From JARLGU01 sp036504535 (GTDB lineage Bacteria; Armatimonadota; Armatimonadia; Armatimonadales; Capsulimonadaceae), in assembly GCA_036504535.1 (NCBI GenBank), contig DASXUY010000050.1:111065-175064 (forward strand): a DNA stretch of 64,000 bases, read 5' to 3'. The position numbers and the translations under genes are program-made. The notes beneath the pieces are model-generated. The model had not been told where the DNA came from and ran no database searches. It saw only the letters and a program-made list of their open reading frames with translations. Positions 41,929 to 49,754 of the stretch are shown here, piece after piece (the stretch's first letter is position 1; each line of letters starts with the position of its first letter).

Positions 41929-43644
41929 TTAATTGGAAGCTGATCCGGTTGCACTAAGCCTGGCTGAGACTCTCTCGGCCAGGTCATCGGAGCGCACAGT
42001 GTCCTGCTCCTCTAGGAACGTCTTTGTTGCCGCCGGGCTGCCTGGAGGGCCGAAAACGCCCATTTGATACCATCGCTCCAGCTGCTGCGCCTTTGCCTCT
42101 GGCATGCGGGCCATTCCCGAACCAGGCGTGACCACAACGCGGCAGTTTCCGCCGTTACGTAGCGCTGCGAATGCGGCGGCGCGGGTGATGGCCTTGCCGG
42201 GAACGGCTTGATCGTCAAGGCCAATCAATCGCGGCTCCTGCAGACCGAACTGGCGGTACAAGGCGAGTTCCCATTCTCCTAGCTGCGTCAGAGCGCTTTC
42301 GATATTGCCGACGAACACGGACAGCTTGGACTGGTCGGCGTTCTGTAGCAGATGAATCGATGCGGCGGCCAGACTGCCCGATGAGCGCGGCAGTGTGCCT
42401 TGGGACACATCGTGGACGCCTGCTATGTTCTCCATCTGGTTAAGCAGAAACTCGATCAGCTGGAAGTTCGCGCCCGATAACGGCGGCGGCTGCTGGTATG
42501 TCGGCGGTGTCCCGGTGTAGTAGATCTTCTGATGGTTGCGCGGGTTGGTGTAATCGTCGGGGCTCACCCCGGCACCGTCGCGAATCAGGACGGTCAGCTT
42601 GTCTGTGATCGCGCGACCTATATAGTTGGACAGGATCCGGTTGATCGCCATCTGGTGCGGCACCATGTCCGAGACCATATTCCGGCCATAAAGAGAACTT
42701 ATGTTCGTATTAAATGCCAAGGGAATGAACGGATACGAATCCGTCTTCGTGTACGGCCAAGGATCGTCGCGCAGCAGCACATCGCCAGCCACCGTCACCA
42801 ACCGACCGCGTGGACATGCCGCTGATGGTTTCTCCCACATCTCCAGCACCGTCGCCGCATCACACTGAGCTTCGGCGTATCGCATGGCATCGTCGGTGAT
42901 CATCGCCAGCCGCTGCTCCACACCGCCATGCAGCGCTTCGATAGTGTCGGCGCGCACGTCGCCCGCACGCTCCGGATACCGTGCGGCAATCTGGGCCATT
43001 GAGCAAACGCGAGCGTGGATGACCCAGTCGCAATCGTCCATGCGCTGCGCCTTGGGGTCGGGGTAAACGTCGAGCGGCAGCAGGACGCTCTCGCGCACAT
43101 CGCCTATGGCCGCTTTTGCAATGCGGCGAACATTGCCCGCATTGTCGAATTCGACGGCGATTTCAGCTTCGCGGGTCGGATCCCAGCACACCTTCACAAA
43201 AGTGGTGCTCGACACAAGCGCCCCAAAAACCCACTCACGGAGTAGCGCGCTGCGATCGACGAGGCGTGAGCAGTGCGCCAGGATAGAACGCGCCTCCTCG
43301 GCGGCCAGCCTATCGGTCTCGCTCTCCGTAAGCGGGGCCACCCACATGTCGGGCCGCGTTTGGGTCGCGCGCACCATGTTCTGCAGCACGAGCGGTCGTA
43401 TCTGATTGTTGGTGATAAAGTAGTACGCGTCATCGTCTCCGATCAAGCTATCGAGTCGGCCAGTCGCGCTGTTGTACTCCACCCACTGCTTGCCAGCCTC
43501 GAACGCCATGCTGGTCAGGATCACATTGTCGTGAACCGTTCGCGCATACGCCGATTCCTCGTAACGCTCCCGCACAGCCGCGACCAGGTCATCGCTTGCC
43601 ATTGTCGCGCTCGGCTTCCATTTCGAGAACAGTTTTGAAATCAT
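41929..43644 (-). CDS. Portal protein
   Basis: This 571-aa protein forms the dodecameric ring through which DNA enters and leaves the head. It shows AFEAGKQWVEYNSATGRLDS, NNQIRPLVLQNMVRATQT (the common phage portal segment following QW), CDWVIHARVCSMAQIAARYP, VPHQMAINRILSNYIGRA and a late helix LLQNADQSKLSVFVGNIESAL. This pattern is that of portals of P22-like and related short-tailed phages. AAAGGATACGACCA precedes the ATG. Confidence 0.85.
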   Translation of the reverse strand: MISKLFSKWKPSATMASDDLVAAVRERYEESAYARTVHDNVILTSMAFEAGKQWVEYNSATGRLDSLIGDDDAYYFITNNQIRPLVLQNMVRATQTRPDMWVAPLTESETDRLAAEEARSILAHCSRLVDRSALLREWVFGALVSSTTFVKVCWDPTREAEIAVEFDNAGNVRRIAKAAIGDVRESVLLPLDVYPDPKAQRMDDCDWVIHARVCSMAQIAARYPERAGDVRADTIEALHGGVEQRLAMITDDAMRYAEAQCDAATVLEMWEKPSAACPRGRLVTVAGDVLLRDDPWPYTKTDSYPFIPLAFNTNISSLYGRNMVSDMVPHQMAINRILSNYIGRAITDKLTVLIRDGAGVSPDDYTNPRNHQKIYYTGTPPTYQQPPPLSGANFQLIEFLLNQMENIAGVHDVSQGTLPRSSGSLAAASIHLLQNADQSKLSVFVGNIESALTQLGEWELALYRQFGLQEPRLIGLDDQAVPGKAITRAAAFAALRNGGNCRVVVTPGSGMARMPEAKAQQLERWYQMGVFGPPGSPAATKTFLEEQDTVRSDDLAERVSARLSATGSASN

Positions 43645-43662
43645 TGGTCGTATCCTTTAGCT

Positions 43663-45219
43663 CTAGAGATATGTCTTCGTCCGCATCTGCTGAAGGAACC
43701 TCGGCGCGCCAAGAAGCGCATGCCGTTCACCCGGACGCTTTGGCAGCGGCTGCTGCTGAAGCAGATAGCGCAGCGCATCTACTGCGTGATCTTCGAGGTC
43801 GCTGTTGAGGTCCTCGACGCGGATGGGATCGTGCACCATGATAGGGATGGTTCGGACAAGGTTCGGGCATCTGCCGCGAAAGACTCGCAGTTTGCCGGGT
43901 TCGCATAGGTACTTGCGCAGGTTCATCCAGCCGTGGAGCCGCGCATTATTTGCCCGCACGCAGTTCATGGCGAGCTTCTCGAACGGGTCGATATCGGCGT
44001 ATCCCCCGCCCTCCATGGTCGTTTTGCTGGCCCACATCGCGGGGTCGGCGGCGAGCTCGAACCCGCGGGGCTCGATGGACCAACGTTGTAGCAACTCAGC
44101 GACTAGTTTCGCCTGATCCACGGTTGGCACTCGGTTGCCATAAGACTCATCGATGATGTACACGTTCGCGTTCGCGTCCACCGCCGCGAGGAGGAAGCAG
44201 TACGGCGAACCGTAACCCCAGTCGAGCGCGCCGAGAACACGCCAGCCCGGCGGCACTTCGAACGGGTCGATGACGTGGATAGTTTCATCCCATTCGGTGA
44301 AGTACTTCGCGCCGGAAACTTTGAACGCTTCGATATCGTTCGCCGGGTATTCCTGCCGAAACAGGTTCCCCATTCCCGGCTCGGCGCACTTGCTGCGACG
44401 CCACCAGAGTTGCGCATCGGTGAGGCCGTACTCGCTGCCCAGCGCCACCTCTTCAGCGGTCCGAGTAAACTCCAGCGGCGGGATCGACGCATAGGCTGCA
44501 TGGTCGAACCACGCGAAGAAGCGCGCGTTGAAGACGCTGCCCGGTTCCTTGGCCGCCTGATACGCCTCCCAGTAAGCGTTGCCTTCGCCGTTCGCCGTAG
44601 TCTCCTGAAAGATATTGCCGTCGGGAGTCACCGCCTGCAAGAGACCGGTCAGCACCTCAGAATTTCGCCAAAAGGCAACTTCAGAACAGTGCAAATTATC
44701 GATTGTCGTCGACCGCCCGCTTGTCTTAGTTCCTGCCGTCATCACCGAAAAGCTGCTGCCGTTCTCCTTGAAGAGTAACTCACGGCGATTTGAATATTTG
44801 GTCGTCGGCCGCTTACCTGCGGGCAGATGATCGTAAAAGCGGCGCACAATCCGGAACAGCCCTTCGGTGCTCTCGGAGTCGTGAGCGATCACTACTGTCT
44901 TCGTGTTCGCAGAGTTGACCGTGTCGATAAAAAAGAGCGCCAGAATCAGGGTTGAGAACCCAAACTGACGCGCTTTCAGCAAAATCTCCCGCTTCCCGCA
45001 GCCAATCCCCGCCCACTCGTCGCTCTCGGTGAGCAGGCGGGAACGCCAGTCGGGGATGATCATATCGAGGTACCGCCCTTGCACATCGTTTGGCTGGAAC
45101 GGCACCATCTCGTGGCGTTTGGTGCGTATTAAGAGATCAGCAAACGTCACCGGTCCACACGCAATAGGGCCGACCGGCTCATGGTCGAGCGGGTCGGCCC
45201 CAGTCGTGGTCTTGCTCAC
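43663..45219 (-). CDS. Terminase large subunit
   Basis: This 518-aa packaging motor has an ATPase half with a variant Walker A LLKARQFGFSTL (about residues 80-91), VVIAHDSESTEGLFRIV and a Walker B-like DNLHCSEVAFW. The nuclease half has VLGALDWGYGSPYCF (catalytic Asp) and DHAVDALRYLL near the C-terminus. It cuts and pumps DNA into the prohead through the portal. GTG 45219 is chosen over an upstream GTG at 45264 because GAGGAGGTGCGTT lies 7 bases before it. Confidence 0.9.
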   Translation of the reverse strand: MSKTTTGADPLDHEPVGPIACGPVTFADLLIRTKRHEMVPFQPNDVQGRYLDMIIPDWRSRLLTESDEWAGIGCGKREILLKARQFGFSTLILALFFIDTVNSANTKTVVIAHDSESTEGLFRIVRRFYDHLPAGKRPTTKYSNRRELLFKENGSSFSVMTAGTKTSGRSTTIDNLHCSEVAFWRNSEVLTGLLQAVTPDGNIFQETTANGEGNAYWEAYQAAKEPGSVFNARFFAWFDHAAYASIPPLEFTRTAEEVALGSEYGLTDAQLWWRRSKCAEPGMGNLFRQEYPANDIEAFKVSGAKYFTEWDETIHVIDPFEVPPGWRVLGALDWGYGSPYCFLLAAVDANANVYIIDESYGNRVPTVDQAKLVAELLQRWSIEPRGFELAADPAMWASKTTMEGGGYADIDPFEKLAMNCVRANNARLHGWMNLRKYLCEPGKLRVFRGRCPNLVRTIPIMVHDPIRVEDLNSDLEDHAVDALRYLLQQQPLPKRPGERHALLGAPRFLQQMRTKTYL

Positions 45220-45426
45220 AACGCACCTCCTCGCGTCCGAAAAAAGCGGATGCTGAGCAGGCACACTGATCCCTATAACCGTGCAGCATTCACGGATCAG
45301 CTTTGGCAGTTAAGGCTCTATCTGCCGGCACCAGCATCTCCAGCAATTCGCTGGTCCCTCTGTTCGCCCAGTGGCTATCACTCAACCGGGTCCCCGAGGG
45401 CGTAGTCTACTTTCGACTACATAATG
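45220..45426 (-). other. Structured leader upstream of the terminase large-subunit gene
   Basis: Between the consensus promoter and the GTG there are about 200 bases without a protein frame. On the minus strand they can fold into several hairpins: CCCTC...GAGGG enclosing AGTG-ATAGC-CACT; CCAGC-GAATT-GCTGG (45340-45354); GGCAG...CTGCC (45305-45326); and CTGAT...ATCAG with inner CCGTG...CACGG (about 45266-45301). A run of T6 follows about 15 bases before the ribosome site. Such a leader could control packaging genes by attenuation; it matches no riboswitch class I know. Confidence 0.45.
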
Positions 45427-45455
45427 ATTATATCACACTGCTGTATATATGTCAA
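45427..45455 (-). promoter_or_regulatory. Perfect sigma-70 consensus promoter
   Basis: On the minus strand TTGACA (45450-45455), 17 bases, TATAAT (45427-45432): full match to the consensus. It lies in the AT-rich gap between terS and terL and would drive terL and the genes behind it. Confidence 0.85.
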
Positions 45456-45522
45456 TACAATTAGATGTATTTCAGAAATTATTTATTTGTTTCGAAATAT
45501 GGAGCAAGAGTACAGATCAAAA

Positions 45523-45843
45523 CTAGCCGTCGTACCCAACCCCGAAGCAGCTCGGGACCCCGCCCAGCCCCCACGTGCGTAGCGCATCGAGCGGATAGTC
45601 CGAACACGCCCCAGCCGGGTCGCTGTCCTCAATCGCCTGGCGCACTCCGGTCTCCGTGAGGCAGTGCACACGGTCACGAACAGCCTGTTCCGCCTCCCGC
45701 TCAAGCGCAGCCGCCTCACGAAAAGCCAACGCGCGGTAGTATGACTTCGCAAGCCGAACCCCGATGCCCGCCTCACGAGCGGCCGCGACTACGGTCAGCT
45801 TTGATACGTACGCGAGCTTGACGACATCAGGAACATGCAACAT
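45523..45843 (-). CDS. Terminase small subunit-like DNA-binding protein
   Basis: This 106-aa protein has a helix-turn-helix-like N-part (VSKLTVVAAAREAGIGVRLA, about residues 14-33) and a helical middle (REAAALEREAEQAVRDRVH), as in small terminase subunits that recognise packaging sites. It lies before the large subunit, the standard order. ATG 45843 follows GAGGAGAAAGTCA. A regulator of the block is the alternative. Confidence 0.6.
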   Translation of the reverse strand: MLHVPDVVKLAYVSKLTVVAAAREAGIGVRLAKSYYRALAFREAAALEREAEQAVRDRVHCLTETGVRQAIEDSDPAGACSDYPLDALRTWGLGGVPSCFGVGYDG

Positions 45844-45872
45844 TGACTTTCTCCTCGACAAAACAAATATAC

Positions 45873-45884
45873 GAACAAATGTTC
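45873..45884 (-). promoter_or_regulatory. LexA-type (SOS) box at the start of the virion block
   Basis: GAAC-AAAT-GTTC, preceded by C and followed by T on the plus strand, fits the CGAAC-N4-GTTC LexA box of Firmicutes and Actinobacteria (13 of 14 positions of the Bacillus consensus). It lies just after the -10 of the promoter below, where bound repressor would block transcription. Confidence 0.55.
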
Positions 45885-45891
45885 TTTATTC

Positions 45892-45920
45892 ATTCTACAT
45901 CATATATCTCAGAAAGTCAA
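45892..45920 (-). promoter_or_regulatory. Promoter of the virion block
   Basis: On the minus strand TTGACT (45915-45920), 17 bases, TAGAAT (45892-45897), then the LexA-type box and the terS gene 49 bases from the -10. One mismatch to consensus in each hexamer. Confidence 0.8.
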
Positions 45921-46154
45921 TTCGTTTTTAATATATCGCTATAATTTTATTCTAAATCTGTTATACAAAATCGACTACCTTACCAACGTTTCGACCCTGA
46001 AGGGATTCATCCGCCCCACTTCGACTTGCCCATTGGAACCAACGCGCGAAACGGCTTGTTCGAATCATGTAACTTGTTGGCTTATTGTTGTGTCAAACCA
46101 AGTAAGTCGCCCGGTGCTCGGAGCTGAGCGTGGCCACAATTACCAAGGTATCCC

Positions 46155-46820
46155 ATGTCAACCAAATCGTACTTTAGCAGTGTCCTCGTTGCGCTTTCGA
46201 CTTTCGCTGTCGCCGGGATGTTCGCGCCTGCTCACGCCGACCGCATCATTCTAACGCCGTCGCCCACAGCGCTCCTGGCGAACACGTATCACGTGGAAGG
46301 GATGCAGCAGCTTGGCCCAAATCCGCAGTCGTCGCTCTGGACTGCGGCGGGAACGACATACACGGAGGTTGAGTTGGCGGCGTTTCACCGCCCGGAGCGC
46401 GACGCTGCGGCAATCAGCTTGACAACGCAGATCCTGCCTGAAACGTCGGACCTACCTGCGATTGCCGTCGGTGTCCGCGACATCACCGATGCTACATCGC
46501 GCATGGCGGGTCAGGGCTATCGGGGACGCGCGTTTTATTTCTCTGCCGGACGTAGCCCGATCAAGTTCGCCGACTCGCCTTACCCGCTGCGCAACCTGAC
46601 ATGCTCCCTGGGCCTCGGAGGTGGCGGGATACGAGGGTTCTTCGGGTCTGTGGCAGGCGACCTGCCGCTCAAGGTGCGCTGGACTGTGGAATGGGACAGC
46701 CGCATGTTCAATGAGCGCCTAGCCATGCCGCTGAACGCGTCCACTCAGGTTGAAGTGACGCGAATCGGCAAGTCGACAATGTTGGGCGTCGAATATCACA
46801 CCCCGATGAACGTGTTCTAG
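46155..46820 (+). CDS. Secreted protein of unknown function
   Basis: This 221-aa protein has a signal peptide (LVALSTFAVAGMFAPAHA, cut after about residue 28) and a beta-rich body (TTYTEVELAAFHRP, RGRAFYFSAGRSPI, TCSLGLGGGGIRGFFGSVAG, KVRWTVEWDSRMFNERLA). The late 'LGVEYHTPMNVF' resembles ends of small outer-membrane or exopolysaccharide-linked proteins. I do not recognise a family. CAAGGTATCCC precedes the ATG. It is the first gene right of the virion block. Confidence 0.6.
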   Translation: MSTKSYFSSVLVALSTFAVAGMFAPAHADRIILTPSPTALLANTYHVEGMQQLGPNPQSSLWTAAGTTYTEVELAAFHRPERDAAAISLTTQILPETSDLPAIAVGVRDITDATSRMAGQGYRGRAFYFSAGRSPIKFADSPYPLRNLTCSLGLGGGGIRGFFGSVAGDLPLKVRWTVEWDSRMFNERLAMPLNASTQVEVTRIGKSTMLGVEYHTPMNVF

Positions 46821-46828
46821 GGGCAGCG

Positions 46829-47428
46829 CTAACTGGTCGGAGCAACCTGCGCCGCTGCGAGCGAACTGATCACCGTCGCTCGCTCTTTCAGCGCCGCCTC
46901 TTCGTCGTCGGTGAGCTTGCAGTTCATGTGGCGCATCAGGTGTATGAGCAGCTCCGAGTTGTGCTCGATATGCCGCAAGATCACTTCCACCTCTTTTTCC
47001 GCCTTCAGGTTGGTTTCGAAGTCCAACTCTGCCCGGATCTCCGTGTGCCTCCCCTGCAAGTTTTGCCCCACCATAATGAGCGGCATTAGCAATATCTGGA
47101 TCACGTTGCTGATCAACAGATACGCAACGAACGCTGGAAACGGATCGAATGCGTGCCAGTGAAGACCGGGGAGTTTGGTTGCAATGATGTTGTAGCCTGT
47201 CCAAAGGACGGTCCAAGCGAAGATGATCAGGAAGAACCCCACCGAGCCGACCCTGTCTGTGACTGCTATCGCAGCCTTGTCCAGCGGCGACATCGAGTCG
47301 CGATTGACATCGTTGGCGTTCTTTACTGGCGCATGACGACGCTCAAATTTATGCGGGATGAACTGCTGCCAAAAATCGGCGGCGACAGCCGTGGGAGCGT
47401 CTGGGTCTGATGCGTTTGGGGTGGTCAT
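46829..47428 (-). CDS. DUF1003 membrane protein
   Basis: This 199-aa protein has the DUF1003 core. After a polar N-part with DKAAIAVTDRVGS come two membrane helices (FFLIIFAWTVLWTGYNIIA and AFVAYLLISNVIQILLMPLI) separated by a HAFDPFP loop. The conserved GQNLQGRHTEIRAELDFETN and KAEKEVEVILRHIE follow. The function of the family is unknown. GAGAGGTTACT precedes the ATG. Confidence 0.88.
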   Translation of the reverse strand: MTTPNASDPDAPTAVAADFWQQFIPHKFERRHAPVKNANDVNRDSMSPLDKAAIAVTDRVGSVGFFLIIFAWTVLWTGYNIIATKLPGLHWHAFDPFPAFVAYLLISNVIQILLMPLIMVGQNLQGRHTEIRAELDFETNLKAEKEVEVILRHIEHNSELLIHLMRHMNCKLTDDEEAALKERATVISSLAAAQVAPTS

Positions 47429-47629
47429 AGTAACCTCTCGAAGTAAAGACTGACTGCGATTGCAGCACCTCTCAGTGGACTAATCTCGCACCGACGAGCC
47501 ACTACGGAGTGCAGGGTTGGCAGGACTTTTTGGGTGCTTGGCGAATACTAATGTTATCATTGTGACGCAAACTGACCGTGCATAGTTCGACGGGCACAGC
47601 GTCAAGCATTTCAGCATAAGGACCCGACA

Positions 47630-49675
47630 ATGGCATTTTCCCCGATCAACCCGTCGTATCCCGTACTATGGCACGGCGGCGACTACAATCCAGATCAGTG
47701 GCTTGGCGTACCCGGCATTCTTGACGAAGATATCCGCCTGATGGGACTTGCCGGTATCAACACCGCGAGTATCGGCATTTTTTCGTGGGCGAGCCTCGAA
47801 CCGGAAGAAGGCAAGTTCGACTTCAGCTGGATGGACCGTGTCATGGACATGCTGGCCAATGACGGTCGCCGAGCCGTGCTGGCGACGCCCAGCGGCGGCA
47901 AGCCGAACTGGCTCGCACTGAAGTACCCCGAGGTGCGGCGTGTCCAGCCCAACGGACTCCGCGACGCCCAGGCGCTCCGCCACAACCACTGCCCCACCTC
48001 GCCCGTCTATCGCGAGAAGGTGCTCGAAATCAATACCCGCCTCGCAGAACGCTACAAGGACCATCCCGCCCTTGTCCTCTGGCACCTCTCGAACGAATAC
48101 GGCGGCCACTGCCACTGCGACCTCTGCTTCGCCGCATTCCGCACATGGCTGGAAGCGCGCTACGAGACGCCGGAGAAGATGAATGACGCGTTCTGGTCGC
48201 GGTTCTGGAGCCACTCATTCACTAGCTTCGCGCAAGTAACCACCATAGACGGCTCCGTCCATGGGCTCGCACTGGCATGGAAACGATTCATGACGGATCA
48301 GCTCATCTCGTTTATCAAGAACGAATCGGAACCACTGCGCCGCCTGACCCCAGATGTGCCTATCACGACAAACCTGATGGGGACGTTCCGAGACTTCAAC
48401 TACATCAAAGTAGCTGAAGCGTTGGACTTTGTCAGTAATGACATGTACCCCGACTGGCACGGCGAGCAGGCTGTCTGGCGCGAAGCCGTTAACGTTAGCT
48501 TTATCGATGACCTCTACCGCAGCATGAAGGGCGGCAAGCCGTGGATACTCATGGAGTCGACGCCTAGCGTCACAAACTGGCGCTCTATTCCAGTACCAAA
48601 GCGCCCCGGGATGCACCGCTTGGCCAGTATGCAAGCACTGGCGCATGGTTCGGACACTGTGATGTACTTCCAGTTCCGTAAGAGCCGCGGCTCCAGCGAG
48701 AAGTTTCACGGCGCGGTCGTCGACCATGTCGGCCACGAAAACACGCGCGTTTTCCGCGACGTGGCTCAGGTCGGCGCCGATATGGCCAAGCTTTCCGACC
48801 TCGCAGGCGCGTCCACGGCTGCCGAAGTCGCCGTGATCTACGACTGGGAAAGCGAGTGGGTGATCTCGTCGGCTCAGGGACCTCGCAACGAGGACAAAAA
48901 CTACGAAGCGACCGTCATGGAGCACTATCTGCCGCTCTGGAAGCTGAATGTGCCCGTCGACGTGATCGACCCGACCAAGGACCTGTCTCCGTACAAGCTC
49001 GTTATCGCACCGATGATGATGATGATACGCCCCGGCGTTGCTGAGAGTATCGAGAAGTTCGTCGAAGCTGGCGGCACTTTTGTGGCTACCTACCTGACCG
49101 GGATCGTCAACGAAGACGACCTCTGCTTCCTCACAGGTTTTCCCGGACCGCTGCGCAAGCTTCTCGGTATCTGGGTTGAGGAGACCGATGTGCTACGCAA
49201 TGAGCACTCGCAGAGCGTCATTCCCGCGCCCGGTAACCCGATGGGCCTTCCTGAGATCGCGAACGCCCGCCAGCTCTGCGACATCGTCCACCTTGAGGGC
49301 GCTGAGGCGTTAGCGGTTTACGGCGAGCAGTTCTACGCGGGATCGCCTGCGGTCACGAAGAATGCGGTCGGCAGCGGAGCTGCCTACTACATCGCGTCGC
49401 GAAACGACGAAGCGTTCAACGCCAGCTTCATTGGCACTTTGGTCCGCACGCTGGGCATCGAGCGAACCGTCGCAACCGACACCCCGGAAGGCGTCCACGT
49501 CCAGAAGCGTTCTACGGACACCGCCGACTTCCTGTTCGTTCTCAACTTCAGCCCCGACACCCAATCGGTAGCGCTAGACGTCGACGGCTATACAGACCGC
49601 CTCACAGGGATCCTCGCCGTATCACCCCTTCAGCTACCCGTATTTGGTGTCGCGGTGCTTGCGAAACAGCGATAG
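47630..49675 (+). CDS. Beta-galactosidase, GH42
   Basis: This 681-aa enzyme cleaves terminal beta-galactosides. The TIM barrel (about 10-390) has the acid/base Glu156 in LWHLSNEYGGHCHC and the nucleophile Glu309 in WILMESTPS. Cys121, Cys161, Cys163 and Cys166 form the GH42 zinc site. A trimerisation domain (about 400-600) and a small beta domain follow. There is no signal peptide, so it is cytosolic. AAGGACCCGACA precedes the ATG. A sugar-uptake gene is not adjacent. Confidence 0.95.
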   Translation: MAFSPINPSYPVLWHGGDYNPDQWLGVPGILDEDIRLMGLAGINTASIGIFSWASLEPEEGKFDFSWMDRVMDMLANDGRRAVLATPSGGKPNWLALKYPEVRRVQPNGLRDAQALRHNHCPTSPVYREKVLEINTRLAERYKDHPALVLWHLSNEYGGHCHCDLCFAAFRTWLEARYETPEKMNDAFWSRFWSHSFTSFAQVTTIDGSVHGLALAWKRFMTDQLISFIKNESEPLRRLTPDVPITTNLMGTFRDFNYIKVAEALDFVSNDMYPDWHGEQAVWREAVNVSFIDDLYRSMKGGKPWILMESTPSVTNWRSIPVPKRPGMHRLASMQALAHGSDTVMYFQFRKSRGSSEKFHGAVVDHVGHENTRVFRDVAQVGADMAKLSDLAGASTAAEVAVIYDWESEWVISSAQGPRNEDKNYEATVMEHYLPLWKLNVPVDVIDPTKDLSPYKLVIAPMMMMIRPGVAESIEKFVEAGGTFVATYLTGIVNEDDLCFLTGFPGPLRKLLGIWVEETDVLRNEHSQSVIPAPGNPMGLPEIANARQLCDIVHLEGAEALAVYGEQFYAGSPAVTKNAVGSGAAYYIASRNDEAFNASFIGTLVRTLGIERTVATDTPEGVHVQKRSTDTADFLFVLNFSPDTQSVALDVDGYTDRLTGILAVSPLQLPVFGVAVLAKQR

Positions 49676-49699
49676 CGAAGCGCCAGTCCCTTACGCCGA

Positions 49700-49734
49700 A
49701 ACAGCCCCACTGCATCCTCTGCGGTGGGGCTGTT
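49700..49734. terminator. Bidirectional intrinsic terminator
   Basis: Perfect 11-bp stem AACAGCCCCAC / GTGGGGCTGTT between the convergent GH42 and membrane-protein genes. Flanking T is limited. Confidence 0.75.
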
Positions 49735-49754
49735 GAATGTGTGTCAGCTATTGG

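Noticed and set aside
45220..45426. Known riboswitch (cobalamin or T-box) before terL
   Set aside because: A GCCACTG string and several stems are present, but the conserved boxes of those classes are missing.
24330..46150. Attachment sites or tRNA gene at the borders of the virion block
   Set aside because: I saw no direct repeat shared by the two borders and no tRNA cloverleaf; absence cannot be proven by eye.
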